Shown here piece by piece: positions 27,092-35,602 of a stretch of 64,000 bases of DNA. The translations under genes and the position numbers were made by a program. Under the pieces are notes generated by a model. The model was not told where the DNA came from, did not search any database, and saw only the letters and a program-made list of their open reading frames with translations. Position 1 is the stretch's first letter; every line of letters starts with the position of its first letter. Origin of the DNA: Rhodovulum robiginosum (GTDB lineage: Bacteria; Pseudomonadota; Alphaproteobacteria; Rhodobacterales; Rhodobacteraceae); the NCBI RefSeq assembly GCF_003944755.1, contig NZ_RWGU01000044.1, forward strand, positions 113,286-177,285. Reading direction: 5' to 3'.

Positions 27092-28243
27092 CTATTTGAC
27101 CGACCCGGCCAGCAGGCCGCGCACCAGATACCGTTGCAGGGTGAAGAACACCAAGAGCGGCACCGCGATCGAGATGAAGGCGGCGGCGGCCAGGATGCCC
27201 CAGTCGCCCCCGCGCGAGCCGAGCAGGTCGTCGGCGATCTTGACGGTCATCACCTTGGCCTCGTCGGTCGAGGGCAGGAAGACCTTGGCCACCAGCAGGT
27301 CGTTCCAGACCCACAGGAACTGGAAGATGGCAAAGCTGGCCAGCGCCGGGAACGACAGCGGCAGCACGATGCGGGTGAAGATCTGGAAGTCGGTCGCCCC
27401 GTCGACCCGCGCGCTTTCGATGATGTCGCGCGGCAGCCCCGCCATGTAGTTGCGCAGCAGGTAGACCGCCAGCGGCAGGCCGAAGCCCGTATGGGCCATC
27501 CAGATGCCCAGAAAGCTTTGCCCGACGCCGACCTTGAAATGCAGCGACAAGAGCGGCACCAGCGCCAGTTGCAGGGGCACCACCAAGAGCCCCACCACCG
27601 CGGCGATCAACAGGCCCCGGCCGGGGAACTCCATCCAGGCCAGCGCGTAGGCCGCGAACGCGGCGATCAGGATGGGGATGACGGTGGCGGGCACCGTCAC
27701 GGTCAGCGTGTTGATGAAGGCGAGGTTCATCTGGTCGGCGCCCAGCACGCGGCTGTAATTTTCCAGCGTGAAGCGCGGCGGCGTCTCGGCCTCGAAATAG
27801 ATGGTCGGGCCGCGGCGGCCGAAACTGTCCGAAGCCGCGGCGCGAAAGGCGCCGTCTTGCGCCACCGTTAGCGTGCCGCCGCCCCTCAGCTCGGCCTCGG
27901 ACCCCGGCGCAAAGGCCGCCGGCGCCCGGCCGGTGATGCCGAAACCGGTGACGGTGCCGCGCGCGGCGGCAAAGGCGTCGGCGTTCTCCTCGCCCGCAAA
28001 GACGTTGCCCTCGATGACGTAAAGCCCGCCCTCCTGCCGTTCGGCCCCGGCATCGGCGCGGGTGCGATAGGTCTGCTCGACCGCGAGGGGGGATTGCCAC
28101 CAGCCGCTGGCCGAGATCTGGTCACGGTCGCGGAAAGACGAGATCAAGAGGCCCACCGTGGGGATGATCCACAGCACCACCAGAGCCGCCACCGACAGGT
28201 GCACCGCCCAGGCGAGCCGCGACTTTTGACCGGCGACTTGCAT
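27092..28243 (-). CDS. aglG: alpha-glucoside ABC transporter permease
   Basis: A 383-residue permease. Unlike most MalG-type proteins (about 280 residues) it carries an extra domain of about 100 residues after the first membrane helix, a feature of AglG. The permease core shows the EAA loop DIIESARVDGATDFQIFTRIVLPLSFPALASF. Its start overlaps the aglF stop by 4 bp (ATGA). With AglF it forms the membrane channel. Confidence 0.92.
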   Translation of the reverse strand: MQVAGQKSRLAWAVHLSVAALVVLWIIPTVGLLISSFRDRDQISASGWWQSPLAVEQTYRTRADAGAERQEGGLYVIEGNVFAGEENADAFAAARGTVTGFGITGRAPAAFAPGSEAELRGGGTLTVAQDGAFRAAASDSFGRRGPTIYFEAETPPRFTLENYSRVLGADQMNLAFINTLTVTVPATVIPILIAAFAAYALAWMEFPGRGLLIAAVVGLLVVPLQLALVPLLSLHFKVGVGQSFLGIWMAHTGFGLPLAVYLLRNYMAGLPRDIIESARVDGATDFQIFTRIVLPLSFPALASFAIFQFLWVWNDLLVAKVFLPSTDEAKVMTVKIADDLLGSRGGDWGILAAAAFISIAVPLLVFFTLQRYLVRGLLAGSVK

Positions 28244-29223
28244 CAGCGCAGCTCCTTGCGGGCCTGGAGGATGTTCCAGACCATCACCGGCAGCACGATC
28301 AGCATGATGACGAAGGCCACGGCCGTGGCCCGCCCGTCGTCGCGGAACATGTAGCTCATCATGTAGCTTGGCAGGATCTGGGTGCCGAAATTGCCCCCCG
28401 TCATGGTGTAGACGATGTCGAACACCTTGAGCACCAGGAAGGTGATCGTCGTCCAGACCACCACGATGGTGCCCATGATCTGCGGCACCTTGATGCGAAA
28501 AAAGATCTGGAACGGATTGGCCCCGTCGATGATCGCGGCCTCGACGGTCTCCTCGGGAATGCCCCTGAGCGCGGCGGACAGGATCACCATGGCGAACCCG
28601 GTTTGAATCCAGATCAGGATGACCATCAGGAAGAAGTTGTTCCAGAACGGGACCTGCATCACGTCCACCGCCTCGTCCGCGCCCAGACCCGTGCGGATGG
28701 CGTTGATCAGCCCGATATCGGCGTCGTTGGCGTAGACGAATTTCCAGATCAGCGAGGCACCCACGAAGGAAATCGCCATCGGCATGAAGATGATCGACTT
28801 GGCGATGTTGCCCCAGCTCAGCCGGTCGGTCAGCTGCGCCGCGATCAGCCCGAAGAAGGTGGCCGCGGCGGGCACCACCAGCACCCACAGCAGGTTGTTG
28901 ACCACCGCCGTGCGGAACGTCTCGTCGGCGAAGAGCGCCTGGTAGTTGCCCAACCCGATAAAGCTGTCGCCGTCGCGCCCGTAAAGCGAGCGCCAGAACG
29001 ACCCCACCACCGGGTAGGCCAGGTAAAGCCCCAGCACGAAGAGCGCCGGGAACAGGAACAGCCAGGGCCGCACCATGTTGGCGCGGGTGATGTTGCGCCC
29101 GATTTTGGGGCCGCGGGCCGGGAAGAGCACCTTGTCCAGCAGCAGGTTGGCGCCATAGAAATAGGCGATGCACCCGCCTACCCCCAGGACGATCGTCACA
29201 AGACCCTGCAACAGCGGCGTCAT
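28243..29223 (-). CDS. aglF: alpha-glucoside ABC transporter permease
   Basis: A 326-residue MalF-type permease with about seven hydrophobic segments, beginning with an extra N-terminal helix before NMVRPWLFLFPALFVLGLYLAYPVVGSFWRS-type sequence. The EAA loop is ETVEAAIIDGANPFQIFFRIKVPQIM. It pairs with AglG and lies 30 bp after the binding-protein gene. Confidence 0.93.
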   Translation of the reverse strand: MTPLLQGLVTIVLGVGGCIAYFYGANLLLDKVLFPARGPKIGRNITRANMVRPWLFLFPALFVLGLYLAYPVVGSFWRSLYGRDGDSFIGLGNYQALFADETFRTAVVNNLLWVLVVPAAATFFGLIAAQLTDRLSWGNIAKSIIFMPMAISFVGASLIWKFVYANDADIGLINAIRTGLGADEAVDVMQVPFWNNFFLMVILIWIQTGFAMVILSAALRGIPEETVEAAIIDGANPFQIFFRIKVPQIMGTIVVVWTTITFLVLKVFDIVYTMTGGNFGTQILPSYMMSYMFRDDGRATAVAFVIMLIVLPVMVWNILQARKELR

Positions 29224-29253
29224 CGCACCCTCCCCGTCCGCATCCGCCGCGCG

Positions 29254-30603
29254 TTAGCGGATCGCGTCCCAGCGGTCCTGGATGCCCTGCGCCACGCTCT
29301 CGGCGCTTTCGCCCCCGGTGTAGGCGACCATGCCCTTCCAGAACGCATCGGCCCCGATCTCGCCCGGCATCAGGTCGGACCCGTCGAAGCGGAACGTGGT
29401 GGCATTGAGCAGGATGTCGCCCTGCGCCTTCATCGTTTCGGTGGCGTAGGCCGCGGAGTTGGCCGTTTTCAGCGGGGTCAGCAGGCCCGATTGCGCCATC
29501 CACACCTCATGCGCGACGGGCGTCTTGAGAAAGCCGATGAAGGCATGCGCGGCGGGGCTGTCCTTGGTGATCGCCCAGAGGGTGCCGGCGCCGAGGACCG
29601 GCTTGCCCAGATCCTTTTCCGCGTAGGCCGGGAAATAGAAGAAATCGACATCCAGCCCCATCTCGGTGCCTTCGGGGAAGAAGGTGGGAATGAAGCTTGC
29701 CTGCCGGTGCATGTAGCACTCGGGCGGGAAGGTGAAGAGGCCCGCCGGGCTGTCGCGGAAATCGGTGCCGACCACCGCGTCCGAACCGCCGGCGACAAAT
29801 TCGTCGTTGCGCGCGAACCAGCCGTATTCCTCGATCGCGGCGATCACGCGCGGGTCGTCGAAGGGGATGGCGTTGGCCACCCAGTCGTCATAGACCTCGG
29901 GCGGCTGGGTGCGCAGCATCAGGTCCTCCACCCAGTCGGTGGCGGGCCAGCCCGTCGCCGCGCCCGAGCCCAGCCCGATGCACCACGGCGTGCCGCCGTC
30001 CGCCACGATCTGCTCGGTCAGCGCCTTCAGCTCTTCCATCGTCTGCGGGATCTCATAGCCCGCCTCGTCGAACGCGTCGGGCACGTACCAGACCATGGAT
30101 TTCAGATCGACCTTGTAGAAAAAGCCGAACAGCTCGTCCGCGCCGCCCTCGTTGCCATAGGTGCCCAGATCGACCCAGGATTGCCCCGCCGCGTAGTTCT
30201 CGCGCACCCAGCCGGCGGTTTCGTCGCCCAGCGGCGTCAGGTAGCCCCGGCCCGCCATGTCGGCGGCCAGCCCCGGCTGCGGAAAGACCGCGACATCGGG
30301 GGGCGATCCTGCCTCGGCGGCGATGACGATGTCCTGCTCGAAGCTGTCCGACCCCGAATAGAGCACCTCGGCCCCTGTGGCGGCGGCGAAATAGGCCAGC
30401 ACCGATTCCACAAGTTCCTTGTCGGGGCCGACCCAGGGGCCGGTGATCGACAGCGACTGGCCCGACAGATCGTGTTCGGCGGCAAAGCCCTGATAGCTTG
30501 CCCATGAGAAGCGGTCGTCCTCGCCGGGGGCGAAGACGAGGTCCTGCGCCGCGGCGGGCACGGCAAGAGCCGCGCAGAGCGCAGCGCTGTAAAGTCGGTA
30601 CAT
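29254..30603 (-). CDS. aglE: alpha-glucoside ABC transporter substrate-binding protein
   Basis: A 449-residue periplasmic sugar-binding protein with a signal peptide of about 19 residues (ending AVPAAA). Features include YSGSDSFEQDIVIAAEAGSPPDVAVFPQPG, aromatic-rich binding loops (WYVPDAFDEAGYEIP, FTFPPECYMHRQASFIP) and ITKDSPAAHAFIGFLKTPVAHEVW. Start 30603 is set by GGAGG 6 bp upstream. It is the first gene of the agl operon, divergent from the LacI-type regulator gene. The leader before it has two strong hairpins. Confidence 0.93.
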   Translation of the reverse strand: MYRLYSAALCAALAVPAAAQDLVFAPGEDDRFSWASYQGFAAEHDLSGQSLSITGPWVGPDKELVESVLAYFAAATGAEVLYSGSDSFEQDIVIAAEAGSPPDVAVFPQPGLAADMAGRGYLTPLGDETAGWVRENYAAGQSWVDLGTYGNEGGADELFGFFYKVDLKSMVWYVPDAFDEAGYEIPQTMEELKALTEQIVADGGTPWCIGLGSGAATGWPATDWVEDLMLRTQPPEVYDDWVANAIPFDDPRVIAAIEEYGWFARNDEFVAGGSDAVVGTDFRDSPAGLFTFPPECYMHRQASFIPTFFPEGTEMGLDVDFFYFPAYAEKDLGKPVLGAGTLWAITKDSPAAHAFIGFLKTPVAHEVWMAQSGLLTPLKTANSAAYATETMKAQGDILLNATTFRFDGSDLMPGEIGADAFWKGMVAYTGGESAESVAQGIQDRWDAIR

Positions 30604-30617
30604 GTCAACCTCCGATC

Positions 30618-30668
30618 GGGCGCGGTTCTGCGCCCGCGTTTGTAGCCTCCCGCCGGTCCTCCGGCGGG
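30618..30668 (-). promoter_or_regulatory. two strong hairpins in the agl operon leader
   Basis: Just before aglE lie a 6-bp stem GGGCGC/GCGCCC (30618-30635) and an 8-bp stem CCCGCCGG/CCGGCGGG with a 4-nt loop (30649-30668). Neither has a T run. They fall in the expected 5' untranslated leader and could stabilise the RNA or affect early transcription; no known riboswitch pattern is recognised. Confidence 0.4.
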
Positions 30669-30765
30669 CTGTTCCGATACGCAGAAGGTTGCGCATCGCC
30701 TCCCGAGGGTCAACCTTGCGTCGGAGTCGCGCGGCCCGTGCGGCGATTCCGACCGGCTTTTGGTT

Positions 30766-30816
30766 TTGACGGGCAAGCCCCCCAAGGCTAGGATTTCCGT
30801 AAAAGAAAGCGCTTTG
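30766..30816 (+). promoter_or_regulatory. promoter of the lacI-type gene with autoregulatory operator
   Basis: TTGACG (30766-30771) and TAGGAT (30789-30794) are separated by exactly 17 bp, a good sigma-70 promoter. About 10 bp past the -10 lies AAAGCGCTTT (30806-30815), a perfect palindrome with the central CG-type step of LacI-family operators. It overlaps the RBS of the regulator gene, suggesting self-repression. Confidence 0.65.
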
Positions 30817-30826
30817 GAGGCCGGCC

Positions 30827-31840
30827 ATGAATCTCAAGGAACTCGCGGCCCATCTCGGCTTGTCGCAGACCACCGTCAGCCGGGCGCTGAACGGCTATCC
30901 CGAGGTGGCGGAGGCCACGCGCCTGCGCGTGCGCGAGGCCGCGCAGCGCCACGGCTACCGCCCCAACGCGCGTGCGCGCAGCCTCGCAACCGGGCGGTCG
31001 CTGACGCTGGGCCACGTGCTGTCGGCCACCGGGCCGGGCGCGCTGACGGCGCCGGGCTGTGCCGGGTTTGTCGCCGGGTGCGGCGCGGCGTGCCGCGAGG
31101 CGGGGTATGAAATGCTGCTGAGCGTCGCCCATGACGCCGCCGAGGAAGAGACCGCCTACCGTGAACTCGCCGCGCGGCGCGCGGTCGACGGGGTGATCGT
31201 GCACGCCCCGCGCGAAAACGATCCGCGCCCGGCGCTGCTGGCCGGGCTCGGCCTGCCCTTCGCGGTGCACGGTCGCACCGGTGCGCCCGAGGACAGCTAC
31301 CAGTGGGTCGACGAGAACCACCGCCGGTCGGTACGGCTCGCGCTCAACAGCCTGGCCGGGCTGGGCCACCTGCGCATCGCCCTGATCAACGGCCCCGAGG
31401 ACGATTTGCAGGCCGCGCAGCGCCTGCACTGGGTGCTGCGGCTGACGCGCAAGATCGGGCTCGACCTGGCACCGGCGCACATCGTCGCCACCGATCTGAG
31501 CGAGGCCGCCGCGCGTGACGCCGCGCAGCGCCTGCTGGCCGCCGATGCCCCGCCGACCGCGTTCCTGGCCGCCTCGGCCGCCTCGGGCATCGGCGTGCGC
31601 CGCGCGCTGGCCGAGCGCGGCGCGACCCCCGGGCGCGAGGCGTCGCTCATCGTGTTCGATGCGGGTCCGGGTGACCCGTCGGTCACCGCGCTGCGCTATC
31701 CGGCCGAAAGCGCCGGGCGGCGCGCGGCCGAGCTGTTGCTCAAACGCATCGCACAGCCCGGCACCGCGTCCGCCCCCGCGCTGATCGGCGCCGATTTCGT
31801 CGAAGGCGCCAGTACCGGCCCCGCCCCGCAGGACGCCTGA
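30827..31840 (+). CDS. LacI family transcriptional regulator of the agl/bgl region
   Basis: A 337-residue regulator. The N-terminal helix-turn-helix with hinge is MNLKELAAHLGLSQTTVSRALNGYPEVAEATRLRVREAA, followed by the PBP1-like sugar-binding domain (about 60-330). It probably senses an alpha- or beta-glucoside or a product and controls the divergent agl operon and its own operon with beta-glucosidase and glucokinase. The operator at 30806-30815 lies over its own start region. It corresponds in position to aglR of Sinorhizobium. Confidence 0.9.
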   Translation: MNLKELAAHLGLSQTTVSRALNGYPEVAEATRLRVREAAQRHGYRPNARARSLATGRSLTLGHVLSATGPGALTAPGCAGFVAGCGAACREAGYEMLLSVAHDAAEEETAYRELAARRAVDGVIVHAPRENDPRPALLAGLGLPFAVHGRTGAPEDSYQWVDENHRRSVRLALNSLAGLGHLRIALINGPEDDLQAAQRLHWVLRLTRKIGLDLAPAHIVATDLSEAAARDAAQRLLAADAPPTAFLAASAASGIGVRRALAERGATPGREASLIVFDAGPGDPSVTALRYPAESAGRRAAELLLKRIAQPGTASAPALIGADFVEGASTGPAPQDA

Positions 31841-31843
31841 GCC

Positions 31844-33172
31844 ATGCGGACGCGCCGCGCCGATTTCCCGCACGGTTTCCTCTTCGGCACAGCAACCTCG
31901 GCCTACCAGATCGAGGGGCACGCCCATGGCGGCGCCGGACCCACCCATTGGGATAGTTTCGCCGCCACCCCGGGCAACGTCGCCGGCGCCGAGACCGGCG
32001 CGCGCGCCTGCGACCATTACCACCGGTACGCGCAGGACCTCGACCTCGCCGCAGGGGCGGGGTTCGACATCTACCGCTTTTCCACCTCCTGGGCGCGCAT
32101 CCAGCCCGAGGGGACGGGCGCACCCAACCCGCAGGGTCTGGATTTCTACGACCGGCTGGTCGACGCGGCACTGGCCCGCGGCCTGCGGCCCGCGCTGACC
32201 CTCTACCACTGGGAGCTACCCGCGCCGCTGGCCGACCGCGGCGGCTGGGCCAACCGCGACATCGCCCCGCGCCTGGCAGAGTTCGGCCAGATCGTCGCCG
32301 CGCGGCTGGGCGACCGGCTGTGGTCGGCCGCGCCGGTCAACGAGCCGTGGTGCATCGCCTGGCTGGGTCATTTTCACGGGGTCCACGCGCCCGGCCTGCG
32401 CGACATCCGCGCCACGGCGCGGGCCGCGCACCACATCCTGCTGGCCCACGGCCAGACCGTTGCCGCCTGGCGCGCGGCGGGGCTGGGCAATCTCGGCGCC
32501 GTGCTGAACTTCGAATACGCCCTGCCCGCCGAGGACAACCCCGGCGCCGTCACGGCCGCGGCGACCTACGATGCCTGCTACAACCGGTTCTTCCTCGAGG
32601 CGCTGTTTCGCGGCGGCTATCCAGAGGCGGCGCTGGCCGGGCTGGGCCCGCACCTGCCGCGGGGGTGGGAGCGCGATTTCGACACGATCCGCGCACCGCT
32701 CGACTGGCTGGGGATCAATTACTACACCTGCAAGCGGCTGGTCGCCGCGCCGGGGCCCTGGCCGGGCCTGGCCGAGCGCCCCGGCCCCTTGCCGAAAACC
32801 GACATGGGATGGGAAATCTGCCCCGAGGGCCTGGCCCATGTGCTGAACCTGGTGCCCGGCTACACCGGCGATCTGCCGCTTTACGTCACCGAAAACGGCA
32901 TGGCCGCGCCCGACCGAAAGCAGGCGGGCGCGATCGACGATGCCGACCGCATCGCCTATCTCGACGCCCATCTGGACGTCGCGCGCGCCGCCATCGCCGC
33001 CGGCGTGCCGCTGAAGGGCTACATGGTCTGGTCGCTGCTGGACAATTACGAATGGGCCCTGGGCTATGCCAAGCGCTTTGGCCTGGTGCATGTCGATTTC
33101 GACAGCCTCGCGCGCACGCCCAAGGCGTCGTACCATGCCCTGGCCCGCGCGCTGACAGGGAGGACGGCATGA
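31844..33172 (+). CDS. beta-glucosidase (GH1)
   Basis: A 442-residue family 1 glycosidase, normal length, cytoplasmic (no signal peptide). It begins FPHGFLFGTATSAYQIEG. Catalytic residues are Glu167 in VNEPW (acid/base) and Glu350 in YVTENG (nucleophile); WSLLDNYEWALGY near the end forms the sugar subsite. It hydrolyses beta-glucosides such as cellobiose to glucose, which the coupled glucokinase then phosphorylates. It starts 3 bp after the regulator stop and overlaps glk by 4 bp. Confidence 0.94.
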   Translation: MRTRRADFPHGFLFGTATSAYQIEGHAHGGAGPTHWDSFAATPGNVAGAETGARACDHYHRYAQDLDLAAGAGFDIYRFSTSWARIQPEGTGAPNPQGLDFYDRLVDAALARGLRPALTLYHWELPAPLADRGGWANRDIAPRLAEFGQIVAARLGDRLWSAAPVNEPWCIAWLGHFHGVHAPGLRDIRATARAAHHILLAHGQTVAAWRAAGLGNLGAVLNFEYALPAEDNPGAVTAAATYDACYNRFFLEALFRGGYPEAALAGLGPHLPRGWERDFDTIRAPLDWLGINYYTCKRLVAAPGPWPGLAERPGPLPKTDMGWEICPEGLAHVLNLVPGYTGDLPLYVTENGMAAPDRKQAGAIDDADRIAYLDAHLDVARAAIAAGVPLKGYMVWSLLDNYEWALGYAKRFGLVHVDFDSLARTPKASYHALARALTGRTA

Positions 33173-34116
33173 GCGCCCCGCTTTCGCTGGTCGCCGATAT
33201 CGGCGGCACCAATACCCGCGTGGCGCTGGCCGAGGGGCCGGAGCTGCTGCCCGGCTCGGTCTGCCGCTACCGCAACGCCGACCATGCCGGGCTGGCGCCG
33301 CTGCTGGCCGCCTATCTCGCGGCGCAGGGGGCGCCGGCGCTCTCGGGCGGATGTTTCGCGCTGGCCGGCCCGGTGCGGGACGGCGTCGGGCGGCTGACCA
33401 ATCTCGACTGGACGCTCGACGAGGCCGAGTTGCGCCGCGCGCTGGCGCTGCCCCATGTCACCCTGCTCAACGATCTGCAGGCGCAGGGCCACGCGCTCGA
33501 CCATCTCGCGCCGGACGCCTGCGTGCCGGTGATCGACGCGCCCGTGCAGCCGGGCGCGCCGCGGCTGGTGGTGGGGGTCGGCACCGGGTTCAACGCCGCA
33601 CCGGTCTATGCCACCGGCGCGGGGCTGCACGTGCCGGCCTGCGAGGCGGGCCATGTCAACCTGCCGGTCGACGACGCCGAGGGGCAGGAGATGGCGCGCT
33701 TCGTCGCCGGCGCCGACGGCTTTGCGGCGGTCGAGGACGTGCTGTCGGGCCGCGGTCTCGAGGCCGTCCACGCCTGGGTCACGCGCGGCGACGCCGCGCC
33801 AAGGCGCAGCGCGGCCGAGATCATCGCCGAGGCGGCCGACAGCCCCGAGGCCCGCGCCGCGCTGACGCTTTTCGCGCATATGCTGGGGCGCGTGACCGGC
33901 AATCTCGGGCTGACCTTTCTGCCCTTCGGCGGCCTTTACCTCACCGGGGGCGTGGCCCGCGCGGTCACGCCGCATCTGGAGCCCTGCGGCTTTACCCGCG
34001 CGTTCCGCGCCAAGGGCCGGTTTTCACGCCTCTTGCATGACATCGCGGTCTTTACCGTCGAGGACGATTTCGCGGCGCTCACCGGCTGCGCCGGCTATCT
34101 TTCGGCGCAAGGCTGA
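33169..34116 (+). CDS. glk: glucokinase
   Basis: A 315-residue bacterial glucokinase. It phosphorylates glucose with ATP to glucose-6-phosphate, completing conversion of imported glucosides. The phosphate motif VADIGGTNTRVAL opens the protein; LTNLDWTLDEAEL, LLNDLQAQGHAL (catalytic Asp in LLND), GVGTGFNAAPV and the CEAGHVNLPV motif follow. Its ATG lies inside the bgl stop (33169-33172), after a perfect AGGGAGG (33157-33163). Last gene of the lacI-bgl-glk operon. Confidence 0.94.
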   Translation: MSAPLSLVADIGGTNTRVALAEGPELLPGSVCRYRNADHAGLAPLLAAYLAAQGAPALSGGCFALAGPVRDGVGRLTNLDWTLDEAELRRALALPHVTLLNDLQAQGHALDHLAPDACVPVIDAPVQPGAPRLVVGVGTGFNAAPVYATGAGLHVPACEAGHVNLPVDDAEGQEMARFVAGADGFAAVEDVLSGRGLEAVHAWVTRGDAAPRRSAAEIIAEAADSPEARAALTLFAHMLGRVTGNLGLTFLPFGGLYLTGGVARAVTPHLEPCGFTRAFRAKGRFSRLLHDIAVFTVEDDFAALTGCAGYLSAQG

Positions 34117-34191
34117 GCGGCGAAAGGATACCTCGCGCGGCACATCACTTTCTGACCGCAAAGCATTGCCAAGGGATTGTTTTTTTCGCTC

Positions 34192-34773
34192 CTATCGCAG
34201 GCCATCCTCTCCCTTCACATCTCTGGCGGCCAGCCCGCCCATCCGGTCATGCACCCGCGGGCCCCGGCTCATCGCCAGCGCCAGAAGCAATTCGTCGGGC
34301 CGGGGCCCATCGGGGATGCCGACCTCCATCGCGTCGAAATGGCTGCGCACGTAGGCCGCGTTGATATGACCGAGCGGAATGTCGATCCGCGCGCCCATGC
34401 CGCCCACCTTCATCGCCGAGGGCACGATGGCCTTGGCCTCGCCCAGCCGTTCGCGCATGGCATAGCCGCCGGGCACGTGCCAAAGCGCCGCGTGCTCGGA
34501 CTCGCCCGCCGCGCCCGCCATCGCGGCCTTGCCGTAGCCGTCGATCCCCGCGCGCCCGCCCATCGCCGCGATCAGCCGGTCGGTCAGCATCAGGCCCAGC
34601 GGCTTGAGGTCGTCCATGCCGCCCTGCAATTGCGCGACATAGCCCCCCGCATAGGGGTTTTTCACCAGCGCCAGGATCGCGCCGCGCTGGCGCGGGGCGG
34701 CGGGCGGCGGCCCCCCCTCGTGGTGGATGTCCTCTAGCAGGATCATCGTCTTGCGGATTGGAAATTCAGGCAT
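34192..34773 (-). CDS. amino acid synthesis (AA_synth, DUF1185-type) family protein
   Basis: A 193-residue soluble protein beginning MPEFPIRKTMILLEDIHHEGG, with GGYVAQLQGGMDDLKPLGLMLTDRLI and YGKAAMAGAAGESEHAALWHVPGGYAMRERLGEAKAIVPS, the pattern of PF06684. The biochemical function is not established despite the family name; such genes occur beside N-heterocycle and amide degradation genes. It overlaps the UPF0280 gene by 8 bp and ends the operon starting at 40.6 kb. Confidence 0.82.
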   Translation of the reverse strand: MPEFPIRKTMILLEDIHHEGGPPPAAPRQRGAILALVKNPYAGGYVAQLQGGMDDLKPLGLMLTDRLIAAMGGRAGIDGYGKAAMAGAAGESEHAALWHVPGGYAMRERLGEAKAIVPSAMKVGGMGARIDIPLGHINAAYVRSHFDAMEVGIPDGPRPDELLLALAMSRGPRVHDRMGGLAARDVKGEDGLR

Positions 34774-35602
34774 TTTCGGCGTCCTCTCTTTGGCGTATCG
34801 CGGCCGCCGGATCCACCGTCCGGTGCTGGCCGCGCAGGCTGAGATGCGCGCCGCCGATCAGGCCGCGGGCGCGCAAGGTTTCGGCGAGGCCGACACCGCG
34901 GTCCAGCGCAAGGGCGGCGTCTTCGGCAGCCAGCGGCCCCAGCCCCACGGTGACCGGCCGCGCCCCGAGATCGCTGTCCGGGGCGATCTCGCAGGCCGGC
35001 CGGCGGCGCACCGCAGGATGGCCCGGCAGGTCCACGGCGTTGGCGATCATCGTGGCCGCGGCGTCGGCCCGCGCGGCGGTCCGCGCCACGACGCTGACCG
35101 CGTCGGCGATGCCCAGGGACTGGCTGCGCCCGCCCCGCCCCGAGGTGGCGACCCCGCGCCAGGGGTCGTCGCCAGACAGCGCGATCCGCCCGCCGGCCAT
35201 GGCCGCCGCCATGGTTTCGCCGGGCGCCAGGAACAGGGCCACGTCACCGCCATTGTTGACATAGGCGCGCGAAAGCCCCGGCGCGCGCGCCATCGTTTCC
35301 AGAACGGCATCTGCCACGGCACCGGCCACCGCCGCCATCGGCGTGACGAAGGCCGGGCGGAAGGGCCGCGTCGCCTTCGCCATGGCGCGGGCCACGGGGC
35401 CCTTCAGCACCGCCTCGCCCGTGGGCCGGCGCAGCGCGGGCAGTTCCGCCACCAGCTCTTCCAGCAGCCCGTCGAACCGCGCGGCGGCCAAGGCGAAGGC
35501 CGCCGCGCGCGCCGCTTGGTTGGCCCCGATCACCAGGTCGATCGGCCCGTGGTGCAGGTGCAGCCTGTCGCCCGGCAGGCGCTGTGACTGCGGCCCGTTC
35601 AC
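34766..35602 (-). CDS. UPF0280 family protein
   Basis: A 278-residue protein with the UPF0280/ApbE-like layout: LHHGPIDLVIGANQAA, FVTPMAAVAGAVADAVLETM, AYVNNGGDVALFLAPGE, and VATSGRGGRSQSLGIADAVSVVA. The NNGGDVAL and TSGRGGRS motifs resemble those by which ApbE enzymes bind FAD to flavinylate proteins, so a flavin-related role in the neighbouring reductase is conceivable but unproven. It overlaps the reductase-like gene by 4 bp and the AA_synth gene by 8 bp. Confidence 0.82.
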   Translation of the reverse strand: MNGPQSQRLPGDRLHLHHGPIDLVIGANQAARAAAFALAAARFDGLLEELVAELPALRRPTGEAVLKGPVARAMAKATRPFRPAFVTPMAAVAGAVADAVLETMARAPGLSRAYVNNGGDVALFLAPGETMAAAMAGGRIALSGDDPWRGVATSGRGGRSQSLGIADAVSVVARTAARADAAATMIANAVDLPGHPAVRRRPACEIAPDSDLGARPVTVGLGPLAAEDAALALDRGVGLAETLRARGLIGGAHLSLRGQHRTVDPAAAIRQREDAENA

